A stretch of DNA of 43,159 nucleotides from an uncultured Burkholderiales bacterium. GTDB lineage: Bacteria > Pseudomonadota > Gammaproteobacteria > Burkholderiales > Burkholderiaceae_C. Each line of letters opens with the position of its first letter. Position 1 is the stretch's first letter. This document shows, piece after piece, positions 15,462 through 25,709 of the stretch. The stretch lies in NCBI GenBank assembly GCA_903838355.1, contig CAILYC010000042.1, forward strand, positions 1 through 43,159, read 5' to 3'. The notes beneath the pieces were generated by a model. The model did no database searches. It worked only from the letters and a program-made list of their open reading frames with translations, and was not told where the DNA came from. The translations under genes were made by a program, and so were the position numbers.

Positions 15462-16676
15462 ATGATCAGCCACAGTGCCTTGGATTTGAAGCCACTGCTG
15501 CCCTTGCTGTTGACGGGGTTGAGTTTAGGTGCCGGTGTGCTCGCCTTGGCTTGGCTCAAAATGGAGAGTCGCTACAGTTTGCGTGAACGCCTGGGTGTGG
15601 TGAGTGCGGTGACTTTGTTTTTGTGCTTTGATTTGATTTTGTTTGGGTCTTATACCCGCTTGAGCGATTCGGGCTTGGGATGTCCGGACTGGCCGGGTTG
15701 CTACGGCCAAGTGTCGCCTGTGGGGGCGGGTGCTTCCATAGCGCAGGCCACACAACTCATGCCCACAGGTCCGGTGACGCTCAAGAAAGCGTGGATTGAG
15801 ATGATTCACCGCTACGCGGCCATGACCATGGGTTTGCTGATTTTGCTCATGTGTCTGGTGAGTTGGTGGGAGGTTTACCGCACTCGCTCGAGCCAGACTA
15901 CAAAAGCCCAACCCTTGGAGCCTTCACCTTCACCTTGGGCTTTGTCCACTGCTTGGTGGTGCAGCATCACACTGTGTTGGGTGATGGTTCAAGGCCTCTT
16001 TGGTGCGCTCACGGTGAGCTCGCGCCTTTTCCCCGCCATTGTGAGCTTGCATTTGCTGGGCGGCATGGTGCTGCTCACACTCCTGTGTATCCATACCTAC
16101 CAGCTGCAGGGCTACTCACGACAAGGCTGGCTATCGCGTTTGGGCTTGCTGCAAAGCGCCGCCAGCCCCGAGCACCCTGCCCGCGCACGGCCAAGGGGTG
16201 TGCTCGGTTTTGGTCTGGTGCTCATGGCGCTGCAAATGGCGCTTGGTGCCTGGGTCTCGACCAATTATGCGGTGCTCGCTTGCCAGACGTTTCCCCTGTG
16301 CCAAGGTCAGTGGTGGCCCGAGATGAACTGGGCCCAAGGCTTTGAGATTTGGCGCCCCTTGGGCCTCACGAGGGGGGGTGGCGCGATTGATTTTTCGGCG
16401 CTCACCGCCATCCATGTGGCGCATCGCTTGGGGGCGGTGTGTGTGCTGTTGGGCATGTCTTGGGTCGCTTGGCGACTGAGTCTTCAAGGTCGCCTGGCCT
16501 TGGCGCGCTTGTTGTTGCTGCTTTTGGCGCTTCAGATTCTGAGTGGCGTCTCCAATGTGGTGTTAGAGTGGCCTCTTTTGGCCGCGCTCTTGCACGTTGG
16601 GGGTGCAGCAGCCTTGGTGCTGTGCTTGACTTGGGGTTGGCTGCTGGCCCCAAGGCGCACGATGCCTGTGTATTGA
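15462..16676 (+). CDS. ctaA: Heme A synthase (COX15/CtaA)
   Basis: A 404-residue, eight-helix membrane enzyme that oxidises the C8 methyl of heme O to the formyl group of heme A. Two homologous halves are visible. The first has [24 protein letters not shown] and EMIHRYAAM with a following SLHLLGG; the second has [35 protein letters not shown] and LLHVGGAA. The histidines in these motifs are the heme ligands known from the family, and each loop has a Cys pair. It starts 3 nt after the CxxxC gene's stop. Confidence 0.95.
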   Translation: MISHSALDLKPLLPLLLTGLSLGAGVLALAWLKMESRYSLRERLGVVSAVTLFLCFDLILFGSYTRLSDSGLGCPDWPGCYGQVSPVGAGASIAQATQLMPTGPVTLKKAWIEMIHRYAAMTMGLLILLMCLVSWWEVYRTRSSQTTKAQPLEPSPSPWALSTAWWCSITLCWVMVQGLFGALTVSSRLFPAIVSLHLLGGMVLLTLLCIHTYQLQGYSRQGWLSRLGLLQSAASPEHPARARPRGVLGFGLVLMALQMALGAWVSTNYAVLACQTFPLCQGQWWPEMNWAQGFEIWRPLGLTRGGGAIDFSALTAIHVAHRLGAVCVLLGMSWVAWRLSLQGRLALARLLLLLLALQILSGVSNVVLEWPLLAALLHVGGAAALVLCLTWGWLLAPRRTMPVY

Positions 16677-16716
16677 GTCCTTTTTTGATCCCTACTCTCC
16701 TCTATCGCCAAGAACC

Positions 16717-17619
16717 ATGAGCTTGATTGCAACCGAAATTTTGCCGCGCTGGCGACAATTCAATTCCCTCACCAAGCCGCGGGTGATTCAGCTCATCGTT
16801 TTTTGTGCGCTCATTGGCATGGTGCTGGCGGTCCCGGGTGTGCCGAGTTGGGATCAAGTGGCCCTGGCCGCTTGGGGGTGTTTGGGCATTTGGTTGGTGT
16901 CGGGCGCTGCGGCGGTGTTCAATTGTTTGGTTGAAAAAACCATTGATGCCAAAATGAAGCGCACGTCTTGGCGTCCCACCGCAAGGGGGGAGCTCTCGGA
17001 CGGGGAGGCCTTGATTTTCTCTGTCGCGCTTTGTGTTTTGGGCTCCGTGGTCCTTTACGTGAAGGTCAATCCTTTGACCATGTGGCTCACCTTTGCCACC
17101 TTTGTAGGCTATGCCGTTGTCTACACCGTGATTTTGAAACCCCTCACCCCGCAAAACATCGTGATTGGCGGGGCCTCAGGCGCCATGCCGCCGCTTTTGG
17201 GCTGGGCCGCGATGCGTGGGGACGTGGGAGCCGAGGCCTATATCTTGTTCTTGATCATTTTTCTTTGGACGCCGCCGCATTTTTGGGCCCTGGCCTTGTA
17301 CCGGGTGGAGGACTACAGAAAATCGGGTTTGCCCATGCTGCCTGTGACCCACGGCAATGAGTTCACGCGTCTGCAAATTTTGCTCTACACGTTTATTCTG
17401 CTCGCCGCGTGTTTGCTGCCCTTCATGTACCAGATGAGTGGGTGGCTTTATTTGGTGAGTGCCTTGGTGTTGAGTGTCATGTTTTGTGGCTATGCGTGGA
17501 AGTTGTGGCTTCACTACTCTGATGATTTGGCCAAAAAGACCTTTCGCTTTTCATTGATTCATTTGAGCTTGCTTTTTTTGGCGATTTTGGTCGATCACTA
17601 TGTCAAGGATTGGCTCTAA
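16717..17619 (+). CDS. ctaB: Protoheme IX farnesyltransferase (heme O synthase)
   Basis: A 300-residue UbiA-family prenyltransferase that transfers farnesyl to heme B, the step before CtaA. The first Asp-rich region is [19 protein letters not shown], and the second conserved loop reads [30 protein letters not shown], both diagnostic of CtaB/Cox10. About nine hydrophobic helices cover the rest. It lies 40 bp after ctaA in the same direction, so heme O and heme A synthesis are co-transcribed. Confidence 0.97.
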   Translation: MSLIATEILPRWRQFNSLTKPRVIQLIVFCALIGMVLAVPGVPSWDQVALAAWGCLGIWLVSGAAAVFNCLVEKTIDAKMKRTSWRPTARGELSDGEALIFSVALCVLGSVVLYVKVNPLTMWLTFATFVGYAVVYTVILKPLTPQNIVIGGASGAMPPLLGWAAMRGDVGAEAYILFLIIFLWTPPHFWALALYRVEDYRKSGLPMLPVTHGNEFTRLQILLYTFILLAACLLPFMYQMSGWLYLVSALVLSVMFCGYAWKLWLHYSDDLAKKTFRFSLIHLSLLFLAILVDHYVKDWL

Positions 17620-17671
17620 AGGTGAGGCCCACGGGGTCTTGGTTTGTTCAAACGAAGGATAGGATTGCCAC

Positions 17672-18319
17672 ATGAAAAACACATTCAACCTACGCCGGCT
17701 CAACGCGTCAGGGGGGGGCCAAGGAATTGTTCGCCTTTTTGTGGTGTTGGCCTTGTGGGTGACGGGTTTGTCCATGGTGGCCTGCTCAGAAAAACCGATG
17801 AGCTTCAACGCCATTGACATCACCGGTGCCGATTACGCCAAGAATTTAACTTGGACTGACGCCAAATCTCAGGCACACCAACTCTCGGACTTTAAAGACC
17901 AAGTGACTTTGGTCTTCTTTGGCTACACCCAGTGCCCTGATGTGTGCCCGACCTCCATGGCCGACATGTTGGCCATCAAGGCGAGTCTGGGCGACTTGGG
18001 GTCCAAGGTGCAGGTGATTTTTGTCAGCATCGACCCCGAGCGCGATACCCCTCAAGTGCTCGACGCTTATGTGGCCAATTTTGGCGCAGACTTTTGGGGG
18101 GTGAGCCCCAAGCTGGGCGAGCTCAAAGCTTTGGCCAAAGACTTTCATGTTTTTTATCAAAAGGTCGATGGCCCCACACCGACGAGCTACACCATGGAGC
18201 ACACCGCCGGGTTTTACATCTACGACAAGAAAAGTCAGTTGAGGCTTTTCGCGCGCTTTGGCTCATCCCAAGAGGCGATGATGAACGACATCAAGGCTTT
18301 GCTCCATCAAAATGGATAG
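17672..18319 (+). CDS. SCO1/SenC/PrrC copper chaperone
   Basis: A 215-residue lipoprotein of the SCO family, which metallates the CuA centre of subunit II. The lipobox LSMVAC places the lipidated Cys at residue 38. The thioredoxin fold carries FFGYTQC88PDVC92PTSM and the third copper ligand H177 in MEHTAGFYIYD, so all three ligands are present; IDPERDTP is also typical. It is the last gene of the oxidase assembly run. The scar region begins right after its stop codon. Confidence 0.96.
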   Translation: MKNTFNLRRLNASGGGQGIVRLFVVLALWVTGLSMVACSEKPMSFNAIDITGADYAKNLTWTDAKSQAHQLSDFKDQVTLVFFGYTQCPDVCPTSMADMLAIKASLGDLGSKVQVIFVSIDPERDTPQVLDAYVANFGADFWGVSPKLGELKALAKDFHVFYQKVDGPTPTSYTMEHTAGFYIYDKKSQLRLFARFGSSQEAMMNDIKALLHQNG

Positions 18320-18364
18320 AGGCGTCGATTGCAGGGTGTCTCACAGCCCGCATGCTGGCACAGT

Positions 18365-18733
18365 TCAGAGCTTGTCTTTGAGTCCAGCCGATTTTACCAA
18401 CGATTTCCACAGGTGGATCTCTTGAGCGAGTTGGAGTTGAAACTCCTGGGCGGTGCCCGAATCAACACTGGCGCCTTCACCCACGAGACGCCCGTGCAAT
18501 GGCTCCTGAGCCGACGCGGTGTTGATGGCGGTGTTGAGCTTGTCAAGAGCGGCCGCGGGCGTTCCTTTGGGCGCCAACCCCCCCCCACCACGTCGACAAA
18601 TCCAAGTCCTTGATGCCGGCCTCAAGGCTCGTGGGCGTGTTGGGAAAAAGCGCCAAGCGCTTGGCGCCTGGCGCCTGTGACCGCAATGAGCTCGACACTG
18701 TTTTGCCGGATATAGGTTAACTTGATCAAACAA
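18365..18733 (-). pseudogene. Decayed 3' fragment of a Bug/TctC solute-binding gene
   Basis: On the minus strand the C-terminal third of a Bug protein is readable only across three frames: VELIAVTGARRQALGAF, then PNTPTSLEAGIKDLDLSTWWGG, then LAPKGTPAAALDKLNTAIN and on to GASVDSGTAQEFQLQLAQEIHLWKSLV. The first break is in a T5 tract and the second in a run of nine G (18578-18586 as C on the plus strand). The N-terminal two-thirds is missing, and the fragment ends where the tnpB remnant begins, so insertion of the mobile element probably removed it. It is not expected to make a working protein. Confidence 0.85.
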
Positions 18734-18973
18734 GAAGAGTTCTTGTGTGACGCTTGTGACTATGCAGAAAATGCCGATTTGGTCGGCGCGATCAATATTT
18801 TAGAGCGCGGGCAGCACTTCTTAGCTTGTGGAGAGGAAGGCTCTGGCCGGGGTCGTAAGACCACGACGAAACCAGCCTCAATGAAGCATGAACCCACTGA
18901 AGTGACTGCGCATGAAGTTTCTCATGCGTGGCACCGTAGGAATCCCGGTTTCTTCAGGGCCGGGAGGATGTCA
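18722..18973 (+). mobile_element. Remnant 3' end of an IS200/IS605-type tnpB element
   Basis: The plus strand encodes EEFLCDACDYAENADLVGAINILERG, the C-terminal half of the TnpB zinc ribbon (CxxC-Y-xxNAD-xxGAINIL-xRG), followed by the usual low-complexity tail. Everything upstream, including the RuvC domain, is gone. Past the tail come two hairpins: CGCATGA/TCATGCG (18909-18928) and TCCCGG/CCGGGA (18943-18965), followed by GGATGTCAAG, the layout of IS605 right ends. The element ends at the rpoH stop codon. This is a dead copy; a functional tnpA or complete tnpB is not in the window. Confidence 0.82.
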
Positions 18974-19906
18974 AGCAAACTCGAGTAGGGCGGTTTTCAT
19001 CTTTTTCATGGCCGAGGCTTCAATTTGGCGAATGCGCTCTGCGCTCACGCCAAACTCATCGGCCAAGTCGTGCAGGGTCATGCCGCCGCTGCCGTCGTCC
19101 TTGACGTTGAGCCAACGCTCTTGCACGATGCGCCTTGAACGCTCATCCAGACTATTGAGTGCCAGGCTCAAGCCATCGGTGGCCAGGACATCGCGCTGAT
19201 GAGATTCCATCACGGCGGTGGGTTCGTGGTTGGTGTCGGTGAGGTAGGCAATCGGGCCAAAGCTCTCTTCACCGTCATCATTGGGAGCGGGGTCCAAGAT
19301 CACGTCCGCACCGGACATGCGCATCTCCATCTCGATGACTTCTTCGCGCTTGACGTTGAGGTCTTTGGCGACTTGATCGATTTGTGACTCAGACAAATTG
19401 CTGCGATGCGCATTGTTGTCATCGGTCTCGGCTTTGAAGCCTTGTTTTTTGGAGCGCAAGTTAAAAAAGAGTTTGCGCTGCGACTTGGTGGTGGCGAGTT
19501 TGACCATTCTCCAGTTGCGCAAGATGTACTCATGGATCTCGGCCTTGATCCAGTGCATGGCGTAAGACACCAAGCGCACGCCTTGGGCGGGGTCAAATCG
19601 TTTGACGGCCTTCATGAGACCTACATTGCCTTCTTGAATCAAATCGGCATGGGGCAGTCCATAACCCAGGTACTGGCGCGACACACTCACCACGAGCCTC
19701 AAGTGAGACATGATGAGCTTACCGGCCGCATCCAGATCGTTGTCGTTTTTAAGTCGGCGGGCAAAGTCTTGCTCTTGCTCTAATGTGAGCATGGGCATTT
19801 TGTTCACGGCAGAAATATAGGCGTCCAAATGCCCCAGGGGAGGTATCAACCCCCAGGTGTTGGCCGGTGCCGCGAATTGTGTATTGACAGTGGCTAAAGC
19901 AGTCAT
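18971..19906 (-). CDS. rpoH: RNA polymerase sigma factor RpoH (sigma-32)
   Basis: A 311-residue heat-shock sigma factor. Region 2 carries LIQEGNVGLMKAVKRFDPAQGVRLVSYAMHWIKAEI (core and -10 recognition), the RpoH box QRKLFFNLR is at residues 143-151, which separates RpoH from other sigma-70 factors, and region 4 ends with the helix-turn-helix LHDLADEFGVSAERIRQIEASAMKKM. An AAAGGA ribosome-binding site precedes the ATG. A CIRCE element lies 31 bp upstream of the start codon, so transcription is probably repressed by HrcA. The TGA stop falls within the right end of the tnpB remnant. Confidence 0.97.
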   Translation of the reverse strand: MTALATVNTQFAAPANTWGLIPPLGHLDAYISAVNKMPMLTLEQEQDFARRLKNDNDLDAAGKLIMSHLRLVVSVSRQYLGYGLPHADLIQEGNVGLMKAVKRFDPAQGVRLVSYAMHWIKAEIHEYILRNWRMVKLATTKSQRKLFFNLRSKKQGFKAETDDNNAHRSNLSESQIDQVAKDLNVKREEVIEMEMRMSGADVILDPAPNDDGEESFGPIAYLTDTNHEPTAVMESHQRDVLATDGLSLALNSLDERSRRIVQERWLNVKDDGSGGMTLHDLADEFGVSAERIRQIEASAMKKMKTALLEFA

Positions 19907-19937
19907 GGTGCGAGTCCTTTCATGCAGAAATCTAATT

Positions 19938-19964
19938 TTAGCACTCGGCTCTTTCGAGTGCTAG
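19938..19964. promoter_or_regulatory. CIRCE operator (HrcA binding site) upstream of rpoH
   Basis: TTAGCACTC (19938-19946), nine spacer bases, then GAGTGCTAG (19956-19964). This matches the CIRCE consensus TTAGCACTC-N9-GAGTGCTAA at 17 of 18 arm positions. It ends 31 bp before the rpoH ATG, in the 5' leader or promoter, a position suited to repression. The matching repressor gene hrcA is at 40558-41565. Confidence 0.92.
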
Positions 19965-20042
19965 TAGTCCCGGGTCTTGCAGGGGAAATGTTTGCGGTGC
20001 ATCAAGGCCCCTCAAAAACTTCCTATATGAATATTTTAAGGC

Positions 20043-20070
20043 AAAACCCCGAATTTCAACAAGGGGTTTT
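20043..20070 (-). terminator. Intrinsic terminator after the MmgE/PrpD gene
   Basis: AAAACCCC (20043-20050) and GGGGTTTT (20063-20070) form an 8-bp stem with a 12-nt loop. Read leftward, it ends in a T tract and lies 25 bp past the MmgE/PrpD stop. It separates that gene from rpoH, which runs in the same direction. Confidence 0.75.
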
Positions 20071-20094
20071 AAAACTATTTTTTAGCGGTCTGTT

Positions 20095-21465
20095 TCAGGC
20101 CGGCACGCTCAGTTTTAAAAGGGCGCCTAAATCGCCAGAAGCCAGGCTCCAGCAGGCTTTGATCAACGCCGCGGTCTGGGCTTGACCGAGGACGGCATCG
20201 CTCAAATCGTGGAATTTCTTCTCCAGCATGGCGTCCGTCATCGGGTTTTCTAGTGAGCCGATCGCGTGCTCAACCCGGATGTGGATCTGCTCACCAGAAT
20301 GTAAGTGAGCAGTCACATCGGCTGATGCCTCGGCGATGCTGTCGTCCACAATGGCCACGATTTTGCGTCTGAGGGTTTGCAGGTCGTCACGGGTGACGAT
20401 GTCGTCGGCATACTCCTCTTCGCCAGCACGGCCAAAGATCAAGCCCGCGCAGCAGCCGTGGTAGACGCTGAATTTGCCTTGAAGGCCATCTTGGGGTTCT
20501 TTTTTACCGGTGAGTTCAAGCACCAAGGAGTGCACCCTGAGTTCTAAGCGATCGATGTCCTCGGGTTTCACGCCACGCTCTCTGAGTTGCACACAAGCGT
20601 CGATGCTCGGGTGAATCACGATCCCGCAGGCAAATGGCTTGAAGGTGTTGAGGCTGATTTCAAACGACTGTCCGAGATTGTGGTCAATCTCGCTCCAGTC
20701 GTATTTCGTCGAAAACACTTGAATCAAGCCCCGCGGGGCTTCCAAGGCCTTGGGGCTGGCGGTAAAGCCTTTGGAGGCCAAGAGGGCCGACATGAGGCCC
20801 GCGCGCGCCGCACCTCCGGGGTGAAACGGCTTGGTCATGGTGCCAAATTGCTCCCTGAGCCCAATGGGCTGTGAGGCCGCAATGCCAAGCGCCATTTGGG
20901 TGGCCCGGGTATCGAGCTTCAAAAGCCTGGCGCAGGCCGCGGCGGCGCCCAGCATGCCGGTGGTGCCGGTGATGTGCCAGCCCCGGTCATAGTGATCAGG
21001 ATAGACACAGTTGCCCACCCGGCAAGACACATCAACGCCCAGCACCAAGGCGTCCATGAGATCGCGGCCACTCGAGCCCAAGTGCTCGCCCAATGCCATG
21101 GCGGCAGAGGCCACGGGGCCAGCGGGGTGAATGATGGTCTTCAAATGGGTGTCATCAAAATCAAAGGTGTGGGAAGAGATGCCATTGATCAAGGCGGCCG
21201 AGGCCATGTCAACCCGCGCCTTCATGCCTGCCACCACCGCTTGGGGGGCGGGCTCGAGCATCTGCACAGCAGCGAGGGCCGCCTGGGTGGACTCGTGGTG
21301 TGCAGCGCCAACAGCGCAACCGAGCCAATTCAAAAAGGTGCGGTGGGCATCGTGCTCGACCGCATCGCTCCAACCCTGGGAGGGGTGGGTGGCGACGAAT
21401 TCGGCCAAGGTATGGGTAACGGCGGGGGCGTGCTGGTCGGCGGTGACTTGGGTATTGAGGGCCAT
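20095..21465 (-). CDS. MmgE/PrpD-family protein
   Basis: A 456-residue protein of the 2-methylcitrate dehydratase-like family. Family landmarks are LNWLGCAVGAA, HTFDFDDTH (residues 99-107), HYDRGWHITGTTG, FGTMTKPFHPGGAARAG and KPFACGIVIHPSIDA. True PrpD dehydrates 2-methylcitrate; many paralogues in Burkholderiales act on other dicarboxylates or are uncharacterised. No prpB or prpC is nearby. Instead a Bug receptor gene lies 195 bp upstream in the same direction, which suggests uptake of a carboxylate followed by isomerisation or dehydration. Confidence 0.9.
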   Translation of the reverse strand: MALNTQVTADQHAPAVTHTLAEFVATHPSQGWSDAVEHDAHRTFLNWLGCAVGAAHHESTQAALAAVQMLEPAPQAVVAGMKARVDMASAALINGISSHTFDFDDTHLKTIIHPAGPVASAAMALGEHLGSSGRDLMDALVLGVDVSCRVGNCVYPDHYDRGWHITGTTGMLGAAAACARLLKLDTRATQMALGIAASQPIGLREQFGTMTKPFHPGGAARAGLMSALLASKGFTASPKALEAPRGLIQVFSTKYDWSEIDHNLGQSFEISLNTFKPFACGIVIHPSIDACVQLRERGVKPEDIDRLELRVHSLVLELTGKKEPQDGLQGKFSVYHGCCAGLIFGRAGEEEYADDIVTRDDLQTLRRKIVAIVDDSIAEASADVTAHLHSGEQIHIRVEHAIGSLENPMTDAMLEKKFHDLSDAVLGQAQTAALIKACWSLASGDLGALLKLSVPA

Positions 21466-21660
21466 GGTGTCGGGGTCAAGGTGAAGGGATTAAAGGACAG
21501 GCGAAAGGGCAAGAAAAAAGGTAAAGAAAAAAGATCAAGGGAGATGAGAGGGAAAAACAGACATGTGATGAGGTCAAAATAGGCCCCATCAAGGTTGGAG
21601 ATCCAGCTTCGGGATCCAGCATCGGGATCAAGCCTTGAGAAAGAAGCCTCGCGCTTGAGC

Positions 21661-22647
21661 TCAGGCGTCGAGCTCAATGTGCTGCTCTTTGGCCAACTGC
21701 GTCCATCTCTCCAAGTCGTGTTTGATGAACTGGGCAAATTGCTCCGGACTCATGGGCATGGGCTCTACCGCTTCGACCGAGAGTTTTTCTCTGAACTCGG
21801 CGACTTTGAGCACGCTGTTCAAACTTTCGTTGAGGGTTTTGATGATGGCGCTGGGCATGCCCGCAGGCCCGACCACCCCGTACCACTGCAAGGCATCAAA
21901 GCCTTTGAGTCCGAGTTCTTCCAAAGTGGGGACGTCTTTGAGTTGCGGGTGACGGCTGTAGCCTGTCACCGCCAAGGGTCGCACCCGGGAGGAGTGAATG
22001 TGGGGCAAGGCCGCGGCCAGGCCTGGGAACATGGCCTGGGTTTGGTTGGCAATGAGGTCGGTGAATGCCGGGGCAATGCCCTTGTAGGGGATGTGCACCA
22101 TGGCGGTTTCGGTTTGCTTTTTGAACAGCTCCATGGTCAAGTGCGTCAAAGAGCCTTGCCCTGAGGAGCCATAGCTCACCTGGGCTGACTTGGTTTTGAG
22201 ATAAGCCAAAAATTCCTTGAAGGTTTGGACGGGCAAGAGTGAGCTCACCACCAAGACATTGGGTGTGCCCCCGATCATGCCAATTGGGCTGAAGTCCTTG
22301 ATGGGGTCATAGGTCAAGTTTTTGCGAGTCGCGGGCGATGTCCCCAGAGTCGCCACATAGCCTTGCATGAGGGTGTAGCCGTCGGGAGCGGAGCGGGCCG
22401 TGTTTTGGCAAGCGATCACGCCCCCACCCCCGCTTTGATTGTCAACCACAATGGTTTGTCCCAGCACCTTACCCCAGCGCTCACAAACGGTGCGACCAAT
22501 CATGTCGCTCCCCCCGCCAGCAGACACGGGCACAATGTATTTGATGGGCTTGCTCGGATAGGCGGCTTGTGCATTCGCACCCTCTCCCAGGGCCAGTCCC
22601 AAGGGCAATGCCGACAAAGATTTGATGAGGTCGCGTCGATTGGTCAT
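21661..22647 (-). CDS. Bug/TctC-family periplasmic solute-binding protein
   Basis: A 328-residue receptor with a twin-arginine-like signal peptide (TNRRDLIKSLSALPLGLALG, then ANAQA). The mature protein starts YPSKPIKYIVPVSAGGGSDMIGR and contains VVDNQSGGGGVIACQNTARSAPDGYTLMQG, the Bug ligand-loop signature. ATG at 22647 begins the signal peptide and has AAGGA about 11 nt upstream; an extension to 22695 adds residues unlike a signal peptide. It is the second intact Bug gene in the window and probably forms a unit with the MmgE/PrpD gene downstream. The ligand is unknown. Confidence 0.93.
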   Translation of the reverse strand: MTNRRDLIKSLSALPLGLALGEGANAQAAYPSKPIKYIVPVSAGGGSDMIGRTVCERWGKVLGQTIVVDNQSGGGGVIACQNTARSAPDGYTLMQGYVATLGTSPATRKNLTYDPIKDFSPIGMIGGTPNVLVVSSLLPVQTFKEFLAYLKTKSAQVSYGSSGQGSLTHLTMELFKKQTETAMVHIPYKGIAPAFTDLIANQTQAMFPGLAAALPHIHSSRVRPLAVTGYSRHPQLKDVPTLEELGLKGFDALQWYGVVGPAGMPSAIIKTLNESLNSVLKVAEFREKLSVEAVEPMPMSPEQFAQFIKHDLERWTQLAKEQHIELDA

Positions 22648-22915
22648 GGCGGTGGCATTCCTTGGAGGGGGGTTAAAACGTTGATCAGCATCCACTTGCG
22701 CAGGCCTGGATTGGGATAGGCGAGCTCGGGGGGGCCGATCAATTCAAAACAAGAGAGGTTGAGCCTGTGGCTTGTGATCAGGATATTTTAAGTCGATATA
22801 GGTTTGAATGGGTTTGACTGGGCTGGATTGAACTGGATTGGGGGCAGATGTGCCCACCCAAGGCCCTTGGACTCGAGCTTTCAGTCACTGGGATGGGTTT
22901 TGGTCGCTGGTTTTT

Positions 22916-24049
<1,134 letters not shown>

Positions 24050-24111
24050 CTCGTGTCTTTGTTTCTTTCTTCGCTCTGGCACAGTGGTGTCATGGACTAT
24101 TTTACGACTGC

Positions 24112-24130
24112 TCAAGGGCAGTGCCCTTGA
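24112..24130. promoter_or_regulatory. Perfect palindrome in the ftsY/M16 divergent region
   Basis: TCAAGGGC-AGT-GCCCTTGA is an 8-bp perfect inverted repeat with a 3-bp centre, 62 bp upstream of the ftsY ATG and about 100 bp upstream of the M16 gene. No T run follows on either strand, so it is more likely an operator or RNA hairpin than a terminator. Confidence 0.45.
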
Positions 24131-24233
24131 AACGCCCAGGCCCGCGACTCAATGCCTCAAGAAGAGTAAACTCAATGTGCTAGCCCGAGGGAGTTGTTTC
24201 CTCGAGGTTTAAGCTTTTCATCCTTTTTTTCTT

Positions 24234-25709
24234 ATGAACCGATCTTCTTTAAGGCGCGCTCGGGTGGTGTGCTCCATGGCGGCCTTCTTGGCCATGTTCT
24301 GTTGGACCTTTAACGCCTGGTGCCAAGCGCCTCAGACCGAATCCACCCAAGAGGTGGGCCACGGCATTTTGGTAAGCCATCTTGCCAATGGGCTCACGGT
24401 CGTTGTCAAACGCTTGCCAAGGGCCCCCACTGCTGTCCACATGCTCTGGGTTCGGGTGGGCTCGATGGACGAAGTCGATGGCTATACCGGTTTGGCCCAC
24501 ATGCTCGAGCACATGATGTTCAAGGGCACGCCAAGCGTGCCCGCGGGTGAGTTCTCAAGAAAAGTCGCGGCCCTTGGGGGCCGAGAAAACGCCTTCACAG
24601 ACCGAGATTACACCGGGTTTTTTCAGCAAATACCGTCGTCTCGCTTGAGCGACGTGATGAAGCTCGAAGCCGACCGCTTTGCCCACAACACCTGGCCCGA
24701 TGAGGAGTTCAAAAAGGAGCTTGAAGTGGTCAAAGAAGAGCGGCGCATGAGAACCGATGACCAGCCGCGCTCAGCGCTTTTCGAACAACTCGAGTCCACC
24801 CAGTGGCTGGCCTCTCCCTACCGGCGCCCCATCATTGGATGGATGAACGACCTCGACAACATGAAGCCGCAAAACGCCCGTGACTTCTACCAAGCTTGGT
24901 ACGCGCCCAACAATGCCGTCTTGGTGGTGGTCGGCGACGTCAAACCTGATGAAGTTTTGGCCAACGCGAAAAACGATTACGGCGACCTCCCACCCAAGGA
25001 GTTGCCCGTCAGAAAACCTCGCTTGGAGCCTGAGCAAAAGGGCATTCGCCGCGTGAGCTTCAAGGCCCCGGCCAAACAAGCCTATGTCGCACTGTCATGG
25101 AAGGTGCCTGGCTTCAAGGGCTTTGCCTCGGGCAGCAACCTCGACGCCGAGAGCGCGCTTGCCTCCAAAGAGGCGCTGGCCTTGACGGTTTTGTCAGCAC
25201 TCCTGGACGGCTACGAAGGCGCACGACTCGACCGCGCCTTGACCCAAGGCCCCAAGCGGGTGGCCCAAGAGGTTGGAAGCTTCTATGATTTTACCGGTCG
25301 TGGCCCCCAAGTTTTTGTGCTCGAAGGCGTGCCCAAAGAAGGCGTGAGCATGGCCCAACTCGAGGAGCAACTCAAGGCCCAACTGCAAAAAGTTGCACGC
25401 GAAGGTGTGAACGAGGCAGAACTCAAGCGCGTCAAAGCGCAGTGGCTCGCCAGTGCCGTTTATAAACGGGACTCGCTTTTCAATCAGGCGCAAGAGATCG
25501 GGGCGTTTTGGGCCAGGGGCTTGCCTTTGGACACCAATGATTTGCTCATCGACCCACTCTCCCAAGTCACCGCGCAAGAGGTGCAAGCGGTCGCGCAGAA
25601 GTATTTCTCTGACGACCAACTGACCGTGGCCTACTTGTGGCCTCAAGCCCTGGACGAGGCAGCGCTCAAGAGACAAGAAAAAGCACAAACCGCCGGAGAC
25701 TTGCGATGA
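24234..25709 (+). CDS. M16 family zinc peptidase (catalytic subunit)
   Basis: A 491-residue exported pitrilysin-type peptidase. A signal peptide covers about residues 1-30. The inverted zinc motif HMLEH is at residues 89-93 in GLAHMLEHMMFKGT, and the downstream glutamate lies in the conserved ELEVVKEERR region around residue 165. Two such genes in tandem, one catalytic and one not, are a common bacterial arrangement, and the products form a heterodimer. The stop overlaps the next gene's ATG (ATGA). The physiological substrate is unknown. Confidence 0.93.
   Translation: MNRSSLRRARVVCSMAAFLAMFCWTFNAWCQAPQTESTQEVGHGILVSHLANGLTVVVKRLPRAPTAVHMLWVRVGSMDEVDGYTGLAHMLEHMMFKGTPSVPAGEFSRKVAALGGRENAFTDRDYTGFFQQIPSSRLSDVMKLEADRFAHNTWPDEEFKKELEVVKEERRMRTDDQPRSALFEQLESTQWLASPYRRPIIGWMNDLDNMKPQNARDFYQAWYAPNNAVLVVVGDVKPDEVLANAKNDYGDLPPKELPVRKPRLEPEQKGIRRVSFKAPAKQAYVALSWKVPGFKGFASGSNLDAESALASKEALALTVLSALLDGYEGARLDRALTQGPKRVAQEVGSFYDFTGRGPQVFVLEGVPKEGVSMAQLEEQLKAQLQKVAREGVNEAELKRVKAQWLASAVYKRDSLFNQAQEIGAFWARGLPLDTNDLLIDPLSQVTAQEVQAVAQKYFSDDQLTVAYLWPQALDEAALKRQEKAQTAGDLR

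Noticed and set aside
24125-24156. Sigma-32-like promoter (cttgaaa) upstream of the M16 genes
   Set aside because: A matching -10 region (CCCCAT-like) at the right distance is not present.
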